Shown one piece after another: positions 1 to 8,487 of a DNA stretch of 64,000 nt. The first letter of the stretch is position 1. Each line of letters opens with the position of its first letter. The DNA comes from CAVZCC01 sp963773765. GTDB taxonomy: Bacteria; Actinomycetota; Acidimicrobiia; Acidimicrobiales; Microtrichaceae. The DNA lies in the NCBI GenBank assembly GCA_963773765.1, contig CAVZCC010000005.1, positions 62,001 through 126,000 on the forward strand, given 5' to 3'. The notes beneath the pieces are model-generated. The model saw only the letters and a list, made by a program, of their open reading frames with translations, was not told where the DNA came from and searched no databases. The position numbers and the translations under genes were made by a program.

Positions 1-256
1 GCCCCGGGTCTCACGGCCCTCGGCCCGCAGCACCACCCGGCGGGCGTCGGGGTCGGACTCCACGAAGGTGGCCTCGCCCTTGTACTGGGCGGTGATCGGA
101 CCGACCTTGACCTTGACGATGCCCCGGTACTCGTCGCCCTCGACCTCCTGGAGCTGGGCCCCGGGCAGGCACGGCGCGATCGTCGGGCACGTCGGTGAGC
201 ACCTCCCAGGCACGGTCGACGGGGATGTCGACGGTGAACTCGTTGCTCAACTCCAT
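1..256 (-). CDS. coxG: CoxG-like SRPBCC protein, 3' part outside window, one frameshift
   Basis: The first residues (MELSNEFTVDIPVDRAWEVL) match the START/SRPBCC fold of carbon monoxide dehydrogenase subunit G proteins, which help assemble or anchor aerobic molybdo-hydroxylases. After residue 25 the reading continues in another frame as IAPCLPGAQLQEVEGDEYRG and then KVKVGPITAQYKGEA, the family's usual continuation. One extra base near position 181 therefore breaks the frame; I read it as a sequence error. The start ATG at 256 has a purine-rich AAAGG about 10 nt upstream. It lies 55 nt downstream of a MobA-like cytidylyltransferase on the same strand, which fits a cox-type accessory operon running off the left edge. 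The C-terminus is not in the window. Confidence 0.8.
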
Positions 257-311
257 GATCGGGACCTTTCGCAGGCGGGGCGCTCCGAACGCTACCGCCT
301 GCGGTGGCGGG

Positions 312-857
312 TCAGGGCAGGTCGCCGGGGCGGTCCACGTCCAGGGCCGAGCCGTCGACGGCCACGACCGCCACCCGGTCGGGGTGCAGGCGCATCAGCG
401 CCCGGGCCCCCTCGTCCCCGGTCACGGGGAGGTCCGGCCACACCGTCCGGCCCAGCTTCACCGGTGGGCTGCGGTGGCCGCCGTAGGAGGCGGTGACCAG
501 GTCGCCCGGGCCCCGTGCCACGGCCTGCCAGGCCGAGGGGGGCACGGACGGCATGTCCCCCAGACCCACCACGACGGCGTCCGCCCCCAGGGCGTCCGCG
601 GCGTCGATGCCGGCCCGCAGCGAGGAGGCCTGGCCGGAGGCCCAGTCCGGGTTGGCCACCACCGACGCCGCGTCCGGGACCAGGTCGTCCAGTGCCACCG
701 CACCGGTCACCACCACCACGGGGCCGATCCCGGACGCCACCGCCGCGTCCACCGCCCGCCGCACCACCGCCACACCGTCCAGGCCGGTCCGCAACTTGTG
801 GTCGGGGCCGGCGAAGCGGCGCCCCTCCCCCGCCGCCAGCACCACGGCGACGATCAC
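312..857 (-). CDS. MobA/MocA-like molybdenum cofactor nucleotidyltransferase
   Basis: This 181-residue protein is an NTP-transferase of the MobA-like family. It opens with VVLAAGEGRRF, the nucleotide-binding LAAGxGxRxG-type loop, and carries GLGDMPSVPPS, matching the GDMP motif of molybdopterin cytidylyltransferases. Enzymes of this type convert Mo-molybdopterin to its cytosine dinucleotide form, the cofactor of CoxL/xanthine-dehydrogenase-like hydroxylases. The GTG start overlaps the stop codon of the upstream P450 as GTGA, so the two are probably translationally coupled, and a CoxG-like gene follows. The context supports a role in maturing a molybdo-hydroxylase; the CoxL-like gene lies about 5 kb away in another operon. 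MocA and XdhC-associated family members cannot be separated by eye. Confidence 0.8.
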   Translation of the reverse strand: MIVAVVLAAGEGRRFAGPDHKLRTGLDGVAVVRRAVDAAVASGIGPVVVVTGAVALDDLVPDAASVVANPDWASGQASSLRAGIDAADALGADAVVVGLGDMPSVPPSAWQAVARGPGDLVTASYGGHRSPPVKLGRTVWPDLPVTGDEGARALMRLHPDRVAVVAVDGSALDVDRPGDLP

Positions 858-2077
858 GACAGGCGCAGCACGGCCCGGTGCACACCGGCGATGATGCCGG
901 AGGGCGTGCGCTCCACCTCGCCCGCCACCGCCAGCGAGGCGAACCGGTCGACCATGGCCTCCAGCACGACGCGGCCCTCCAGGCGGGCCAGGGCGGCACC
1001 CACGCAGACGTGGGGGCCGAACCCGAAGGCGATGTGGTGGTTCGGCCTGCGGCCCACGTCCAGGCGGTCGGCGGTGGGACCGAACTCGGCCTCGTCGCGG
1101 TCGGCCGAGGCGTACAGCAGCAGGATCGGGTCGCCGGCGTGGATCCGCTGCCCGGACAGCTCGGTGTCGCCCGTGGCGGTGCGCATGAACGCGACCACGG
1201 GGGTGGTCCAGCGCAGGAGCTCCTCCACCGCGCCGGGGATCAGGCCGGGGTCGTCGCGGAGCCGCTGCCACTGGTCGGGCGCCTCCGCCAGTGCCACCAG
1301 GCCGCCGGAGATCAGGTTCCGGGTGGTCTCGTTGCCGGCGATCAGGAGCTGGTTGACGATGACGTAGACGTCGTCGTCGTCCAGGGGGCCACCGGCGGTG
1401 CCGGCGTCGATCAGGTCCGTCACGTAGTCCCGCCCCGGCGTCCGGCGCCGGTCGGCGATGTGGTCCCGCAGCACCCGTTCCGAGGTGGCCATCAGCTCGG
1501 CCCGCCGCTCGTCGGTCAGGGGGGCGGCGCCGGGGATGGCGGCGTCGGACCACTCCAGGAAGGTCGGCCAGTCGTCCTCGGGGAGCCCCAGGAGCGAGCA
1601 CACCATCATCAACGGCAGCGGCGCCGCCAGTGCGTGCACCACGTCGACCGGCTCGCCGGCCGGGAGCGCGTCCACCAGCCGGCCGACCCGCTCCCGCACG
1701 CCCGGCTCCAGCGCCCTGATGCGCGACGGGCGGAACCCGGCCGCGGTGGCGGTGCGCAACCGCGTGTGCTCCGGGGGGTCGGTGTGCATCATCGTCGGCG
1801 GCGAGGGGTACTCCACGCCGATCTCCATGGTCAGGATCCCCTTGGCCGAACAGAAGCGGGCCGGGTCCCGGGACACGGCCAGCACGTCGGCGTAGCGGCT
1901 GGCGATCCAGACACCGGGGTCCTCGTGCCAGACCAGCGGGGCCTCACGGCGCAGCCGGGCGTAGTGCGGGAACGGGTCGCCGGCGTAGAAGGCGTCGTCG
2001 AACAGCGCCGCGGTGAGCTCCGGGTGGGTGGGACGTCCCCCGGCCGTGGCGGACCCGTCGTTCGGTTCGGGGCTCAT
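854..2077 (-). CDS. Cytochrome P450
   Basis: This 407-residue soluble bacterial P450 is intact. It has the I-helix oxygen-binding motif AGNETT (about residue 247), the K-helix ExxR in EELLR (about 288) and the haem-thiolate loop FGFGPHVCVG with the cysteine ligand near residue 358. Such enzymes hydroxylate lipids, steroids or xenobiotics using an external ferredoxin system, which is not seen nearby. The substrate is unknown. The gene is the first of an apparent operon (P450, MobA-like, CoxG-like) and is divergent from an SDR gene 64 bp away. A TAGCCT hexamer ends 7 nt before the ATG and no Shine-Dalgarno is visible, suggesting a leaderless transcript. Its length matches the second P450 at 12.2-13.5 kb. 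Confidence 0.93.
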   Translation of the reverse strand: MSPEPNDGSATAGGRPTHPELTAALFDDAFYAGDPFPHYARLRREAPLVWHEDPGVWIASRYADVLAVSRDPARFCSAKGILTMEIGVEYPSPPTMMHTDPPEHTRLRTATAAGFRPSRIRALEPGVRERVGRLVDALPAGEPVDVVHALAAPLPLMMVCSLLGLPEDDWPTFLEWSDAAIPGAAPLTDERRAELMATSERVLRDHIADRRRTPGRDYVTDLIDAGTAGGPLDDDDVYVIVNQLLIAGNETTRNLISGGLVALAEAPDQWQRLRDDPGLIPGAVEELLRWTTPVVAFMRTATGDTELSGQRIHAGDPILLLYASADRDEAEFGPTADRLDVGRRPNHHIAFGFGPHVCVGAALARLEGRVVLEAMVDRFASLAVAGEVERTPSGIIAGVHRAVLRLS

Positions 2078-2084
2078 CGGGCGG

Positions 2085-2132
2085 AGGCTAGCGGCGCAGG
2101 CCCGGTCGACCCCGGCGTGACCGCACTACCAT
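2085..2132. promoter_or_regulatory. Back-to-back start-proximal -10 elements for P450 and SDR genes
   Basis: In the 64-bp divergent gap, TAGCCT (minus strand, 2085-2090) ends 7 nt before the P450 ATG and TACCAT (plus strand, 2127-2132) ends 9 nt before the SDR ATG. Neither start has a Shine-Dalgarno. The placement would start both RNAs at or within a few nt of the start codon. The hexamers are seen directly; promoter function is inferred from actinobacterial leaderless promoters. Confidence 0.5.
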
Positions 2133-2141
2133 CGCACGACC

Positions 2142-2891
2142 ATGGACCTGGGCATCACGGGCAAGCGGGCGGCGGTGGCCGCCGGGTCGGCCGGACTGGG
2201 ACTGGCCGCGGCCACGGCGTTGGCCGCGGAGGGCGTCTCGGTGGCCATCTGCGGCCGGGACCGGGACCGGGTGGCCGCCGCCGCGGCCGGCATCGGCCAC
2301 GGTGCGGTCGGGCTGGTGGCGGACCTGTCCTCCACCGACGGCGCGACGGGGTTCGTCACCGACGCGGCAGAACGCCTGGGCGGCCCGGTGGACATCCTGG
2401 TCTGCAACGCCGGCGGGCCCCCGCCCGGCACGTTCGCCACCACCGATCTGGACGCCTACCGCAGCGCCCTGGAGACGAACTGCCTGTCCACGGTGGCCAT
2501 GTGCCAGGCCGCGGTGCCCGCCATGCAGTCCCGCGGGTGGGGCCGGGTCGTGGCCATCACGTCGGTCGGCGCCCGCCAGCCCATCGGGTTCCTCATGGCG
2601 TCGTCCACGGCCCGGGCCGCGGTGACCGGGTTCCTGAAGGTGCTGTCCACCGAGGTGGCACCGGACGGCGTGACGGTCAACAACCTCCAGCCCGGCACCC
2701 ACGGCACGGACCGCATCGCCAAGCTGTCCGGCGGCCAGCTGGACGACCTCCGGGCCGACATCCCCGCCGGCGCACCCGGCGACCCGGCGGACTTCGGCGC
2801 CGTGGCCGCCTTCCTGTGCTCGGAGCAGGCCCGGTTCGTGACCGGCGTGGGCCTGCACGTGGACGGCGGGGCGTACCGGGGACTGCAGTAG
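2142..2891 (+). CDS. SDR-family oxidoreductase-like protein lacking the canonical Tyr/Lys pair
   Basis: This 249-residue protein has the Rossmann fold of short-chain dehydrogenases: a glycine-rich turn AAGSAGLGLA in place of TGxxxGxG, CGRD after beta-2, VCNAGGPPPG after beta-4 (NAG motif), and the catalytic-type serine in AITSVGA. The usual YxxxK motif is not seen. The matching segment reads FLMASSTARAAV, with Tyr replaced and Arg in the lysine position. A subfamily of FabG-like SDRs with S/N and R at these sites exists, so this is probably a real variant rather than a decayed gene. The C-terminal VNNLQPGTHGTDR and GGAYRGLQ fit 3-oxoacyl reductase relatives. Substrate is unknown. The gene stands alone, divergent from a P450 gene. 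Confidence 0.85.
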   Translation: MDLGITGKRAAVAAGSAGLGLAAATALAAEGVSVAICGRDRDRVAAAAAGIGHGAVGLVADLSSTDGATGFVTDAAERLGGPVDILVCNAGGPPPGTFATTDLDAYRSALETNCLSTVAMCQAAVPAMQSRGWGRVVAITSVGARQPIGFLMASSTARAAVTGFLKVLSTEVAPDGVTVNNLQPGTHGTDRIAKLSGGQLDDLRADIPAGAPGDPADFGAVAAFLCSEQARFVTGVGLHVDGGAYRGLQ

Positions 2892-2942
2892 CTCCGGCCC
2901 ACCCACCGGCTCCGGCGGCCGCCGCTCCGGCCCCGGCGCCCG

Positions 2943-3404
2943 TCAGTCGGCAGCCTGCATGCGCTCCAGCATGGCAGCCATCTGCTGGTGCACCAGGTTG
3001 ACGGCCCGCAGGGGCCGGAGCATCACCCGGAACTCCACGATGCGACCGTCCTCGTCGCAGCGGATGATGTCCACACCGTTGACGTATGTGCCGTCCACGG
3101 TGGTCTCGAACTCCAGCACGGCGGTGTCGCCGTCCAGGACCTGCTTGGTGTAGCGGAAGCGGCCCGGGCGGTCCCGGTCCCCGTCGGAGCCCATGGGGCC
3201 CGTGGCCCCGTCGCCCGGCAGCGTGTGGCGCGCCGCCTCCAGGTACATGGTGGTCAGGGCGCGGCCCTCCTGGGGCGTGTACACGATCGGCGAGTGGAAC
3301 ACGACGTCGTCGTGCAGCAGCTCGTCCAGGCCGCCGGGCAGGACGCCCCGCAGGAAGTCGTGCCACCGGTCCACCACGGACCGGATCGGGCCTGCCTCGG
3401 TCAT
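2943..3404 (-). CDS. NTF2-fold (SnoaL-like) protein
   Basis: This 153-residue protein looks like a SnoaL-like/NTF2-fold protein: an N-terminal helix pair (SVVDRWHDFLRGVLPGG), then LLHDDVVFHSP and a sheet-rich half ending FRVMLRPLRAVNLV. Members are often small isomerases or cyclases, or merely ligand-binding. No specific activity can be assigned. It is the last gene of an apparent five-gene operon (CoxL-like, ABC ATPase, two ABC-2 permeases, this protein), starting 13 nt after the last permease, with a GGAGG ribosome-binding site 6 nt before the ATG. The context hints that it acts on, or binds, the compound exported or oxidised by its neighbours. Confidence 0.75.
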   Translation of the reverse strand: MTEAGPIRSVVDRWHDFLRGVLPGGLDELLHDDVVFHSPIVYTPQEGRALTTMYLEAARHTLPGDGATGPMGSDGDRDRPGRFRYTKQVLDGDTAVLEFETTVDGTYVNGVDIIRCDEDGRIVEFRVMLRPLRAVNLVHQQMAAMLERMQAAD

Positions 3405-3417
3405 GCTCGCCTCCCAC

Positions 3418-4248
3418 TCATGGATCGAGGGTCTTCATGCCCCGCACCGCCCACCAGGACAACAGGACGGCGCTGCCGGCGATGGCCAGGAGGCCGGGCC
3501 AGATGTCGGCCCAGGCACAGGTGCCGATGAACCCGCACCGGGCCAGGCCCAGGATGTAGGTGACCGGGTTGTAGCGGGCGACGTAGGGCAGCCAGCCCTC
3601 CTGCAGGTCGAGGGGCACCATGCCGACCGACAGGAACATGCAGACGAACAGGCCGATCTGGACCAGGCCGCCGGCGGACTGCTTCTTGATCCGGTAGACG
3701 ACGCCCAGCCCCCACAGCGACCCGAGCCCGGCGATGCTGAACGCGGCGACCGCCAGCCAGAACACCGCCATGACGCCGCCGGGGTAGGTCATGCCGCCGA
3801 TGGTGCCGATCGTGAGGGTGATGGCCAGCGGCAGGACGGCCCGCACCATGGCCCACAGCACGCCGGCCGCGGGCACCACCCAGCGGGCCGCGGGCGAGAG
3901 CAGCATCCGGTCGTAGAACCCGCCCTCCAGGTCACGGCCCAGGCCGAACGCGGTGGCCAGCGCCCCGAAGCTCGCCGTCTGCAGGCAGGCGTAGGGGACC
4001 ATCCAGTTGTAGATGTTGTCCGTGGGGTAGCCGGGCAGTTCGGTCAGGCCCCGGAAGGTGCCGCTGAACGCGATCGTGAAGAAGATCGGCATCACGATCA
4101 CCGGGATCATGGCGGCCGGGATGCGCCGGAGGCTGGAGAGCCCCCGCAGCATGAGGACGTGGACCATCGGCGCCGCGGGCACGTGGTCGGGCAGGACGCG
4201 GCGGGCGTCGGCCGGGGCCGGTCCGGCGGATGCGGTGGGGGCGGTCAC
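3418..4248 (-). CDS. ABC-2 type transporter permease (DrrB/DrrC-like), second copy
   Basis: This 276-residue integral membrane protein has about six hydrophobic segments, beginning after a Pro/Ala-rich tail with PAAMIPVIVMPIFFTIAF and including the family's GGMTYPGG and VPLDLQEGWLPYVARYNP segments near the C-terminus. That second segment matches the conserved ABC-2 signature seen in daunorubicin-resistance-type permeases. It should form a heterodimeric channel with the adjacent permease, driven by the DrrA-like ATPase. The GTG start overlaps the upstream permease stop as GTGA, so the start choice is well supported. Substrates of such exporters range from drugs to lipids; none is indicated here. 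Confidence 0.9.
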   Translation of the reverse strand: MTAPTASAGPAPADARRVLPDHVPAAPMVHVLMLRGLSSLRRIPAAMIPVIVMPIFFTIAFSGTFRGLTELPGYPTDNIYNWMVPYACLQTASFGALATAFGLGRDLEGGFYDRMLLSPAARWVVPAAGVLWAMVRAVLPLAITLTIGTIGGMTYPGGVMAVFWLAVAAFSIAGLGSLWGLGVVYRIKKQSAGGLVQIGLFVCMFLSVGMVPLDLQEGWLPYVARYNPVTYILGLARCGFIGTCAWADIWPGLLAIAGSAVLLSWWAVRGMKTLDP

Positions 4249-5072
4249 GACGCCACCCGCAACCGGCGCCGGACCTGGACCGAGGCGAAGGTCAGCCCGA
4301 TGGCACAGATGGCCAGGCACACGCCGATGCTGGTCGCGGCCTCGGACCACGAGAACCCGTACAGCACCTGGTAGCGCATCCCGTTGACGAGCCAGGTCAG
4401 CGGGTTGGCCTCGGCGATCTTCTGGTAGACGCCGCTCATCAGCTCGGTGGGGAAGAACGCGCTGGACAGGAACAACAGGATGAAGATGAGCGGGAAGAAC
4501 CCCTGGACCGCCTCGGCCTGGCCGGTGCGCGCCGCCAGGCCCGCCGCGATCGCCCCCAGTCCGAGCGACAGCAGCACCGCGACCACCACCAGGACCAGGC
4601 GCCCGGGGATCCCACCCTCCACGTCCGCGCCGAAGGGCCACAGCACCAGCTGGAAGAACACCGCCTGGGCCGCGCCGAACGCCATCGCCCCGCCCAGCCG
4701 ACCCACCAGGATGGCGGGCCGGCTCACCGGTGAGGAGACCAGCCGGTCGAAGAAGCCGGTCTGGATGTCGGTGGCCAGCTCCGAGCCCCCGTTGATGCCA
4801 CCGAACATGACGCCCTGCACGATGGCGGCGGGAAGCAGGAACATCAGGAACGTGGTGCCCGGGGGCACCACCCCGGGCAGGGTCGCCACCCGGCCCATGG
4901 CCGAGGAGTTCACCGCCACCAGGAGCAGCGGGAACACCGTGGCGGGGATCCACGACGAGGGCTGCCGGGCGAAGCGGACCACGGCCCGCCACGACAGCGC
5001 GGTGGCCTGGCGCACGAAGTGGTCCCGGCCGGGGGCGGGCGGCTCGGCGCGGGTCGGCGTGACCGCCGCCAT
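4245..5072 (-). CDS. ABC-2 type transporter permease (DrrB-like), first copy
   Basis: This 275-residue membrane protein has a cytoplasmic N-terminus followed by six predicted hydrophobic stretches. It carries the ABC-2 hallmark ANPLTWLVNGMRYQV near the C-terminus (compare the family's NPLTYxVDAxR pattern) and ends with a basic VQVRRRLRVAS tail. It is co-translated with the ATPase through an ATGA overlap and with the second permease through a GTGA overlap, giving a tightly coupled ATPase-permease-permease unit. It probably exports a hydrophobic compound. Its coupling to a CoxL-like gene upstream is unusual; see findings. Confidence 0.92.
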   Translation of the reverse strand: MAAVTPTRAEPPAPGRDHFVRQATALSWRAVVRFARQPSSWIPATVFPLLLVAVNSSAMGRVATLPGVVPPGTTFLMFLLPAAIVQGVMFGGINGGSELATDIQTGFFDRLVSSPVSRPAILVGRLGGAMAFGAAQAVFFQLVLWPFGADVEGGIPGRLVLVVVAVLLSLGLGAIAAGLAARTGQAEAVQGFFPLIFILLFLSSAFFPTELMSGVYQKIAEANPLTWLVNGMRYQVLYGFSWSEAATSIGVCLAICAIGLTFASVQVRRRLRVAS

Positions 5073-6061
5073 CAGTGGGCCTCCGTCGTGGGCACGGTCT
5101 CGTCGTCGTCAGCAGCACCCTCCAGCCGGCGGCCGGTGGCCTCGGCGAACACGTCGTCCAGGCTGGGTGCGTTGAGCTCCATGTGCACGATCTCGATGCC
5201 CGCGGTGTCCAGGGCCCGGACCACGTCGGCCATGGCCGCGGCCCCGGCGTTGAGGCCGACGGCCACCCGTCCCGCCTTGGCCGGGCGGAAGTCGCCGAAG
5301 CCGATGAGGGCCTGCTGGGCCCCGGCCTCGTCGCCGTGGGCCACGTCCAGGATCAGGGTGGGGGCGCCGACCTCGGCCTTGAGCATGGCGGGGGTGCCGT
5401 CCCGCACGATGCGGCCGTGGTCGATGATGGCGATCCGCTGGGCCAGCTGGTCGGCCTCCTCGAGGTACTGCGTGGTGAGGAACACCGTGGTGCCGAGCTC
5501 GGTGTTGAGGCGCCGGACCTCCTCCCACAGGTTGAACCGGCTCATGGGGTCCAGGCCGGTGGTGGGCTCGTCCAGGAACAGGACCCGCGGCTCGTGCATC
5601 AGTGCCAGGGCCAGGTCCAGCCGGCGGCGCATGCCCCCGGAGTACCCACCCACCAGCCGGTCGGCGGCCTCGGTCAGGCCCACCCTGTCCAGCAGCCGTT
5701 CCGAGCGCTCGGTGCCCTCCTTGCGGCCGATGCCGTGGAGCACGGCCTGCAGCCGCAGCAGCTCCCGGCCCGTCATGAGGGGGTCGATGGCAGCGTCCTG
5801 CAGCGCCACCCCGATGGATCGGCGCACCTGGGCCGCCTGGGTGACCACGTCGTAGCCGGCCACCCGGGCCCTGCCGTCGGTGGGGCGCAGCAGGGTGGTG
5901 AGCATGCGCACCGTGGTGGACTTCCCGGCGCCGTTGGGACCGAGGAAGCCGAACACCTCGCCGTCCTCCACGTGCAGGTCCACACCGTCGACGGCCCGGA
6001 CGTCGCCGAAGGTGCGGACCAGGCCGGTGGCCTCGATGGGTCGTGTCGGTTGCCCGGTCAT
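5072..6061 (-). CDS. DrrA-like ABC transporter ATP-binding protein
   Basis: This 329-residue cytoplasmic ATPase has a single nucleotide-binding domain: Walker A GPNGAGKST (about residues 46-54), signature YSGGMRRRLD (about 145-154) and Walker B VLFLDEPTTGLDP (about 164-176). A C-terminal extension of roughly 90 residues resembles the DUF4162-type tail of daunorubicin-resistance ATPases. I start it at ATG 6061 because that codon overlaps the stop of the upstream CoxL-like gene (ATGA) and fits the family length. It powers the two downstream ABC-2 permeases. Transport direction (export) is known for the family; the substrate is not. Confidence 0.94.
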   Translation of the reverse strand: MTGQPTRPIEATGLVRTFGDVRAVDGVDLHVEDGEVFGFLGPNGAGKSTTVRMLTTLLRPTDGRARVAGYDVVTQAAQVRRSIGVALQDAAIDPLMTGRELLRLQAVLHGIGRKEGTERSERLLDRVGLTEAADRLVGGYSGGMRRRLDLALALMHEPRVLFLDEPTTGLDPMSRFNLWEEVRRLNTELGTTVFLTTQYLEEADQLAQRIAIIDHGRIVRDGTPAMLKAEVGAPTLILDVAHGDEAGAQQALIGFGDFRPAKAGRVAVGLNAGAAAMADVVRALDTAGIEIVHMELNAPSLDDVFAEATGRRLEGAADDDETVPTTEAH

Positions 6062-8436
6062 GGTGTGGCGGACGCTCCCTGCGGTGCGGTACCGGCGCCC
6101 TGGATGGCACGCCAGACGGTCTCCGGCGTGAGGGGCAGGTCGATGTGGCGGATGCCCAGGTGCGCCACGGCGTCCACCACGGCGGACTGCACCGCGGGGG
6201 TGGCACCGATGGTGCCGGACTCGCCGATGCCCTTGGCGCCGAGCGGGTTCATGGGCGTGGGCGTCTCCATGGCCACGAGCTCCCACCGGGGCAGGTCCGC
6301 GGCCGACGGGATGCCGTAGTCGGCCAGCGTGGCGGTGAGCGGATTGCCGTCGGCGTCGTAGCGCACGGCCTCGAACAGTGCCTGGGCCACGCCCTGGGTG
6401 ATGCCACCGTGACGCTGGCCCTCGGCCAGGAGCGGGTTGACGATCCGGCCCGCGTCGTCACAGGCCACCAGGCGGACCAGGTCCACCAGTCCCGTCTCGA
6501 CGTCCACCTCCACCACGGCCACGTGGGCCCCGAACGGGAAGGTCAGCCCGTCGGTCTCGAATCGGCCCTCCACCCACAACGGGTTGGCGGCCTCCTCGTC
6601 GGCCGCCCCGCCGTCGGCGGCGTGCAGGGTCACCTCCTCCGCCGCGGCGGCCACCCGGGCCCAGTCCACCCGGCGCGACGGGGTGCCGACCACGTGGAAC
6701 GCGCCTGCGTCCGGGTCCAACACGATGTCCGCCGGATCGGCCTCCAACTCCGCGGCGGCCAGCCGGCGGGCGGCCTCCAGCACCTGGGTGGCGGCGGTGT
6801 GCACCGCGGACCCGCCCATCTGCAGGGACCGGCTGCCCATGGTGCCCATGCCGAAGGGCACCACGTCGGTGTCGCCGTGCAGGACCTCGATGCGCTCCGG
6901 CGGCAGTCCCAGCACGTCGGAGGCGACCATGGTGAGCGCGGTGGCGAGTCCCTGGCCGTGCGGCGAGGAGCCGGTCAGCAGCGTGACCCGGACCCCGCCG
7001 TCGTCGGCCGGGAGGATGCGCACCCCACCGAACTCCGTGGTGGTGCCCGCGCCGGTGATCTCCACGTAGGTGGACACACCGATGCCCAGCATCCTCTGGT
7101 CCCCGGCGTCGCGGCGCCGGGCCTGCTCGTCCCGCAGCTCCGTGTAGCCGGCCGCGGCCAGGGCCCGGTCCAGTGCTTCCTCGTAGGCGCCGACGTCGTA
7201 GGTGGCGCCGGCCGCGGTGGTGTACGGGAACGCGTCGGGGGCCACCAGGTTGCGGCGGCGGCACTCCGCCGCGTCCATGCCGATCTCCGCCGCGAACAGG
7301 TCGACGGCTCGCTCCACGGTGGCGGTGGCCTCCGGCCGCCCCGCTCCACGGAACGCCTCGGTGGGCACGGTGGTGGTGACCACGGCCCGGGACCGGCTGC
7401 GGACCCGGGGCAGGTCGTACACGCCGGTGGCCATCAGCCGTGTGAAGTAGGGCAGGAACGCTCCCATCAGCGGGTAGGCGCCGGCGTCGGCCAGGATGTC
7501 CAGCTCGTAGGCCAGGATCCTTCCGTCCCGGGTGCCGCCGATGGCCACCTGGTGCACGTGGTCCCGACCCTGGGACTGCGCCAGCAGGTTCTCCGTGCGG
7601 GTCTCGGACCAGCGGGCGGGGCGACCCAGCCGGCGGGCCACCCAGCCCACCAGCACGTCCTCGGGCGCCGGGGTGATCTTGGGCCCGAACCCGCCGCCCA
7701 CATCCGGGGTGATGACCCGCACCTGGTGGTGCTCCAGGCCGTGCGCGGTGGCGATCGCGGCCCGGGCGCCGTGGGGGGCCTGGCTGGAGATCCACTGCGT
7801 GAGCCGGTCGCCGTCCCACCACGCGGCCGAGCCCCGTCCCTCGATCGGGACGCCGGCCACCCGCTGGTTCACGACCCGGGCCCGCACCACGACCTCGCAC
7901 CCGTCCCAGAACCCGTCACCGTCGTCGCCGGCGGCGGCCGTGTCGTCCCAGCCCTCGTCCAGGACGCTGTTGACGTTCGTCCCTGCCTCCGGGAACAGCA
8001 GGACCTGGTCCGTCAGGCCGTCATCGACACCGATCACCGCCGGCAGCGGGTCCACGTCGACGATGACCAGTTCCGCCGCGTCCGCGCCCTGGGTGGGCGT
8101 GTCGGACACGATGACCACCACCGGCTCCCCCACGAACCGCACGGTGTCGGACGCCAGCCAGGGCCGGGCCATGGCCGCCGGTGCCCCCGCCCCACCGGGA
8201 CGGGCCGGGACCAGGTCGAGGTCGGCGGCGGTGAACACCGCCCGCACCCCGGGGGCGCCGACCGCCTCGGAGGTGTCCACGTCCACGATCCGGCCGTGGG
8301 CGAACATCGACCGCACGAACGTCAGGTGGGCGGCCCCCTCCAGGCGGGGGTCGCGGAGGTCGGCCAGGTAGGTGCCCTGGCCCAGGAGGAACCGCGGGTC
8401 CTCCACGCGACGGACACGGTTCCCCAGGATGCTCAT
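6058..8436 (-). CDS. CoxL-like molybdopterin hydroxylase large subunit (form II), without its usual partners
   Basis: This 792-residue protein belongs to the aerobic CO dehydrogenase/xanthine dehydrogenase large-subunit family. It binds the Mo-molybdopterin cytosine dinucleotide: the cofactor loop VGGGFG is near residue 250, the active-site loop EAFRGAGR near 358-365, and the catalytic-glutamate region GAKGIGESGTIGATPA near 730. The AFRGAGR loop is the form II type, not the AYxCSFR loop of verified CO dehydrogenases, so CO is unlikely to be the main substrate. Normally CoxL works with an FeS (CoxS) and an FAD (CoxM) subunit; neither is next to it. Instead its stop overlaps the start of an ABC exporter ATPase (ATGA). 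The ATG at 8436 has a GAAGGGGG ribosome-binding site. Confidence 0.92.
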   Translation of the reverse strand: MSILGNRVRRVEDPRFLLGQGTYLADLRDPRLEGAAHLTFVRSMFAHGRIVDVDTSEAVGAPGVRAVFTAADLDLVPARPGGAGAPAAMARPWLASDTVRFVGEPVVVIVSDTPTQGADAAELVIVDVDPLPAVIGVDDGLTDQVLLFPEAGTNVNSVLDEGWDDTAAAGDDGDGFWDGCEVVVRARVVNQRVAGVPIEGRGSAAWWDGDRLTQWISSQAPHGARAAIATAHGLEHHQVRVITPDVGGGFGPKITPAPEDVLVGWVARRLGRPARWSETRTENLLAQSQGRDHVHQVAIGGTRDGRILAYELDILADAGAYPLMGAFLPYFTRLMATGVYDLPRVRSRSRAVVTTTVPTEAFRGAGRPEATATVERAVDLFAAEIGMDAAECRRRNLVAPDAFPYTTAAGATYDVGAYEEALDRALAAAGYTELRDEQARRRDAGDQRMLGIGVSTYVEITGAGTTTEFGGVRILPADDGGVRVTLLTGSSPHGQGLATALTMVASDVLGLPPERIEVLHGDTDVVPFGMGTMGSRSLQMGGSAVHTAATQVLEAARRLAAAELEADPADIVLDPDAGAFHVVGTPSRRVDWARVAAAAEEVTLHAADGGAADEEAANPLWVEGRFETDGLTFPFGAHVAVVEVDVETGLVDLVRLVACDDAGRIVNPLLAEGQRHGGITQGVAQALFEAVRYDADGNPLTATLADYGIPSAADLPRWELVAMETPTPMNPLGAKGIGESGTIGATPAVQSAVVDAVAHLGIRHIDLPLTPETVWRAIQGAGTAPQGASATP

Positions 8437-8487
8437 GCGACGACCCCCTTCACGGACCGAAGGATGCCACGTACGGCAGGGCGGCGG

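Noticed and set aside
515..3001. Very long open frame on the plus strand (about 828 codons) across several genes
   Set aside because: It is Arg/Pro/Gly-rich shadow coding opposite the P450 and across the SDR gene; no family motifs. Long spurious frames are expected at this GC content.
6058..8436. True CO dehydrogenase (form I CoxL)
   Set aside because: The active-site loop is AFRGAGR, not the Cys-containing AYxCSFR of verified CO dehydrogenases, and CoxM/CoxS are absent.
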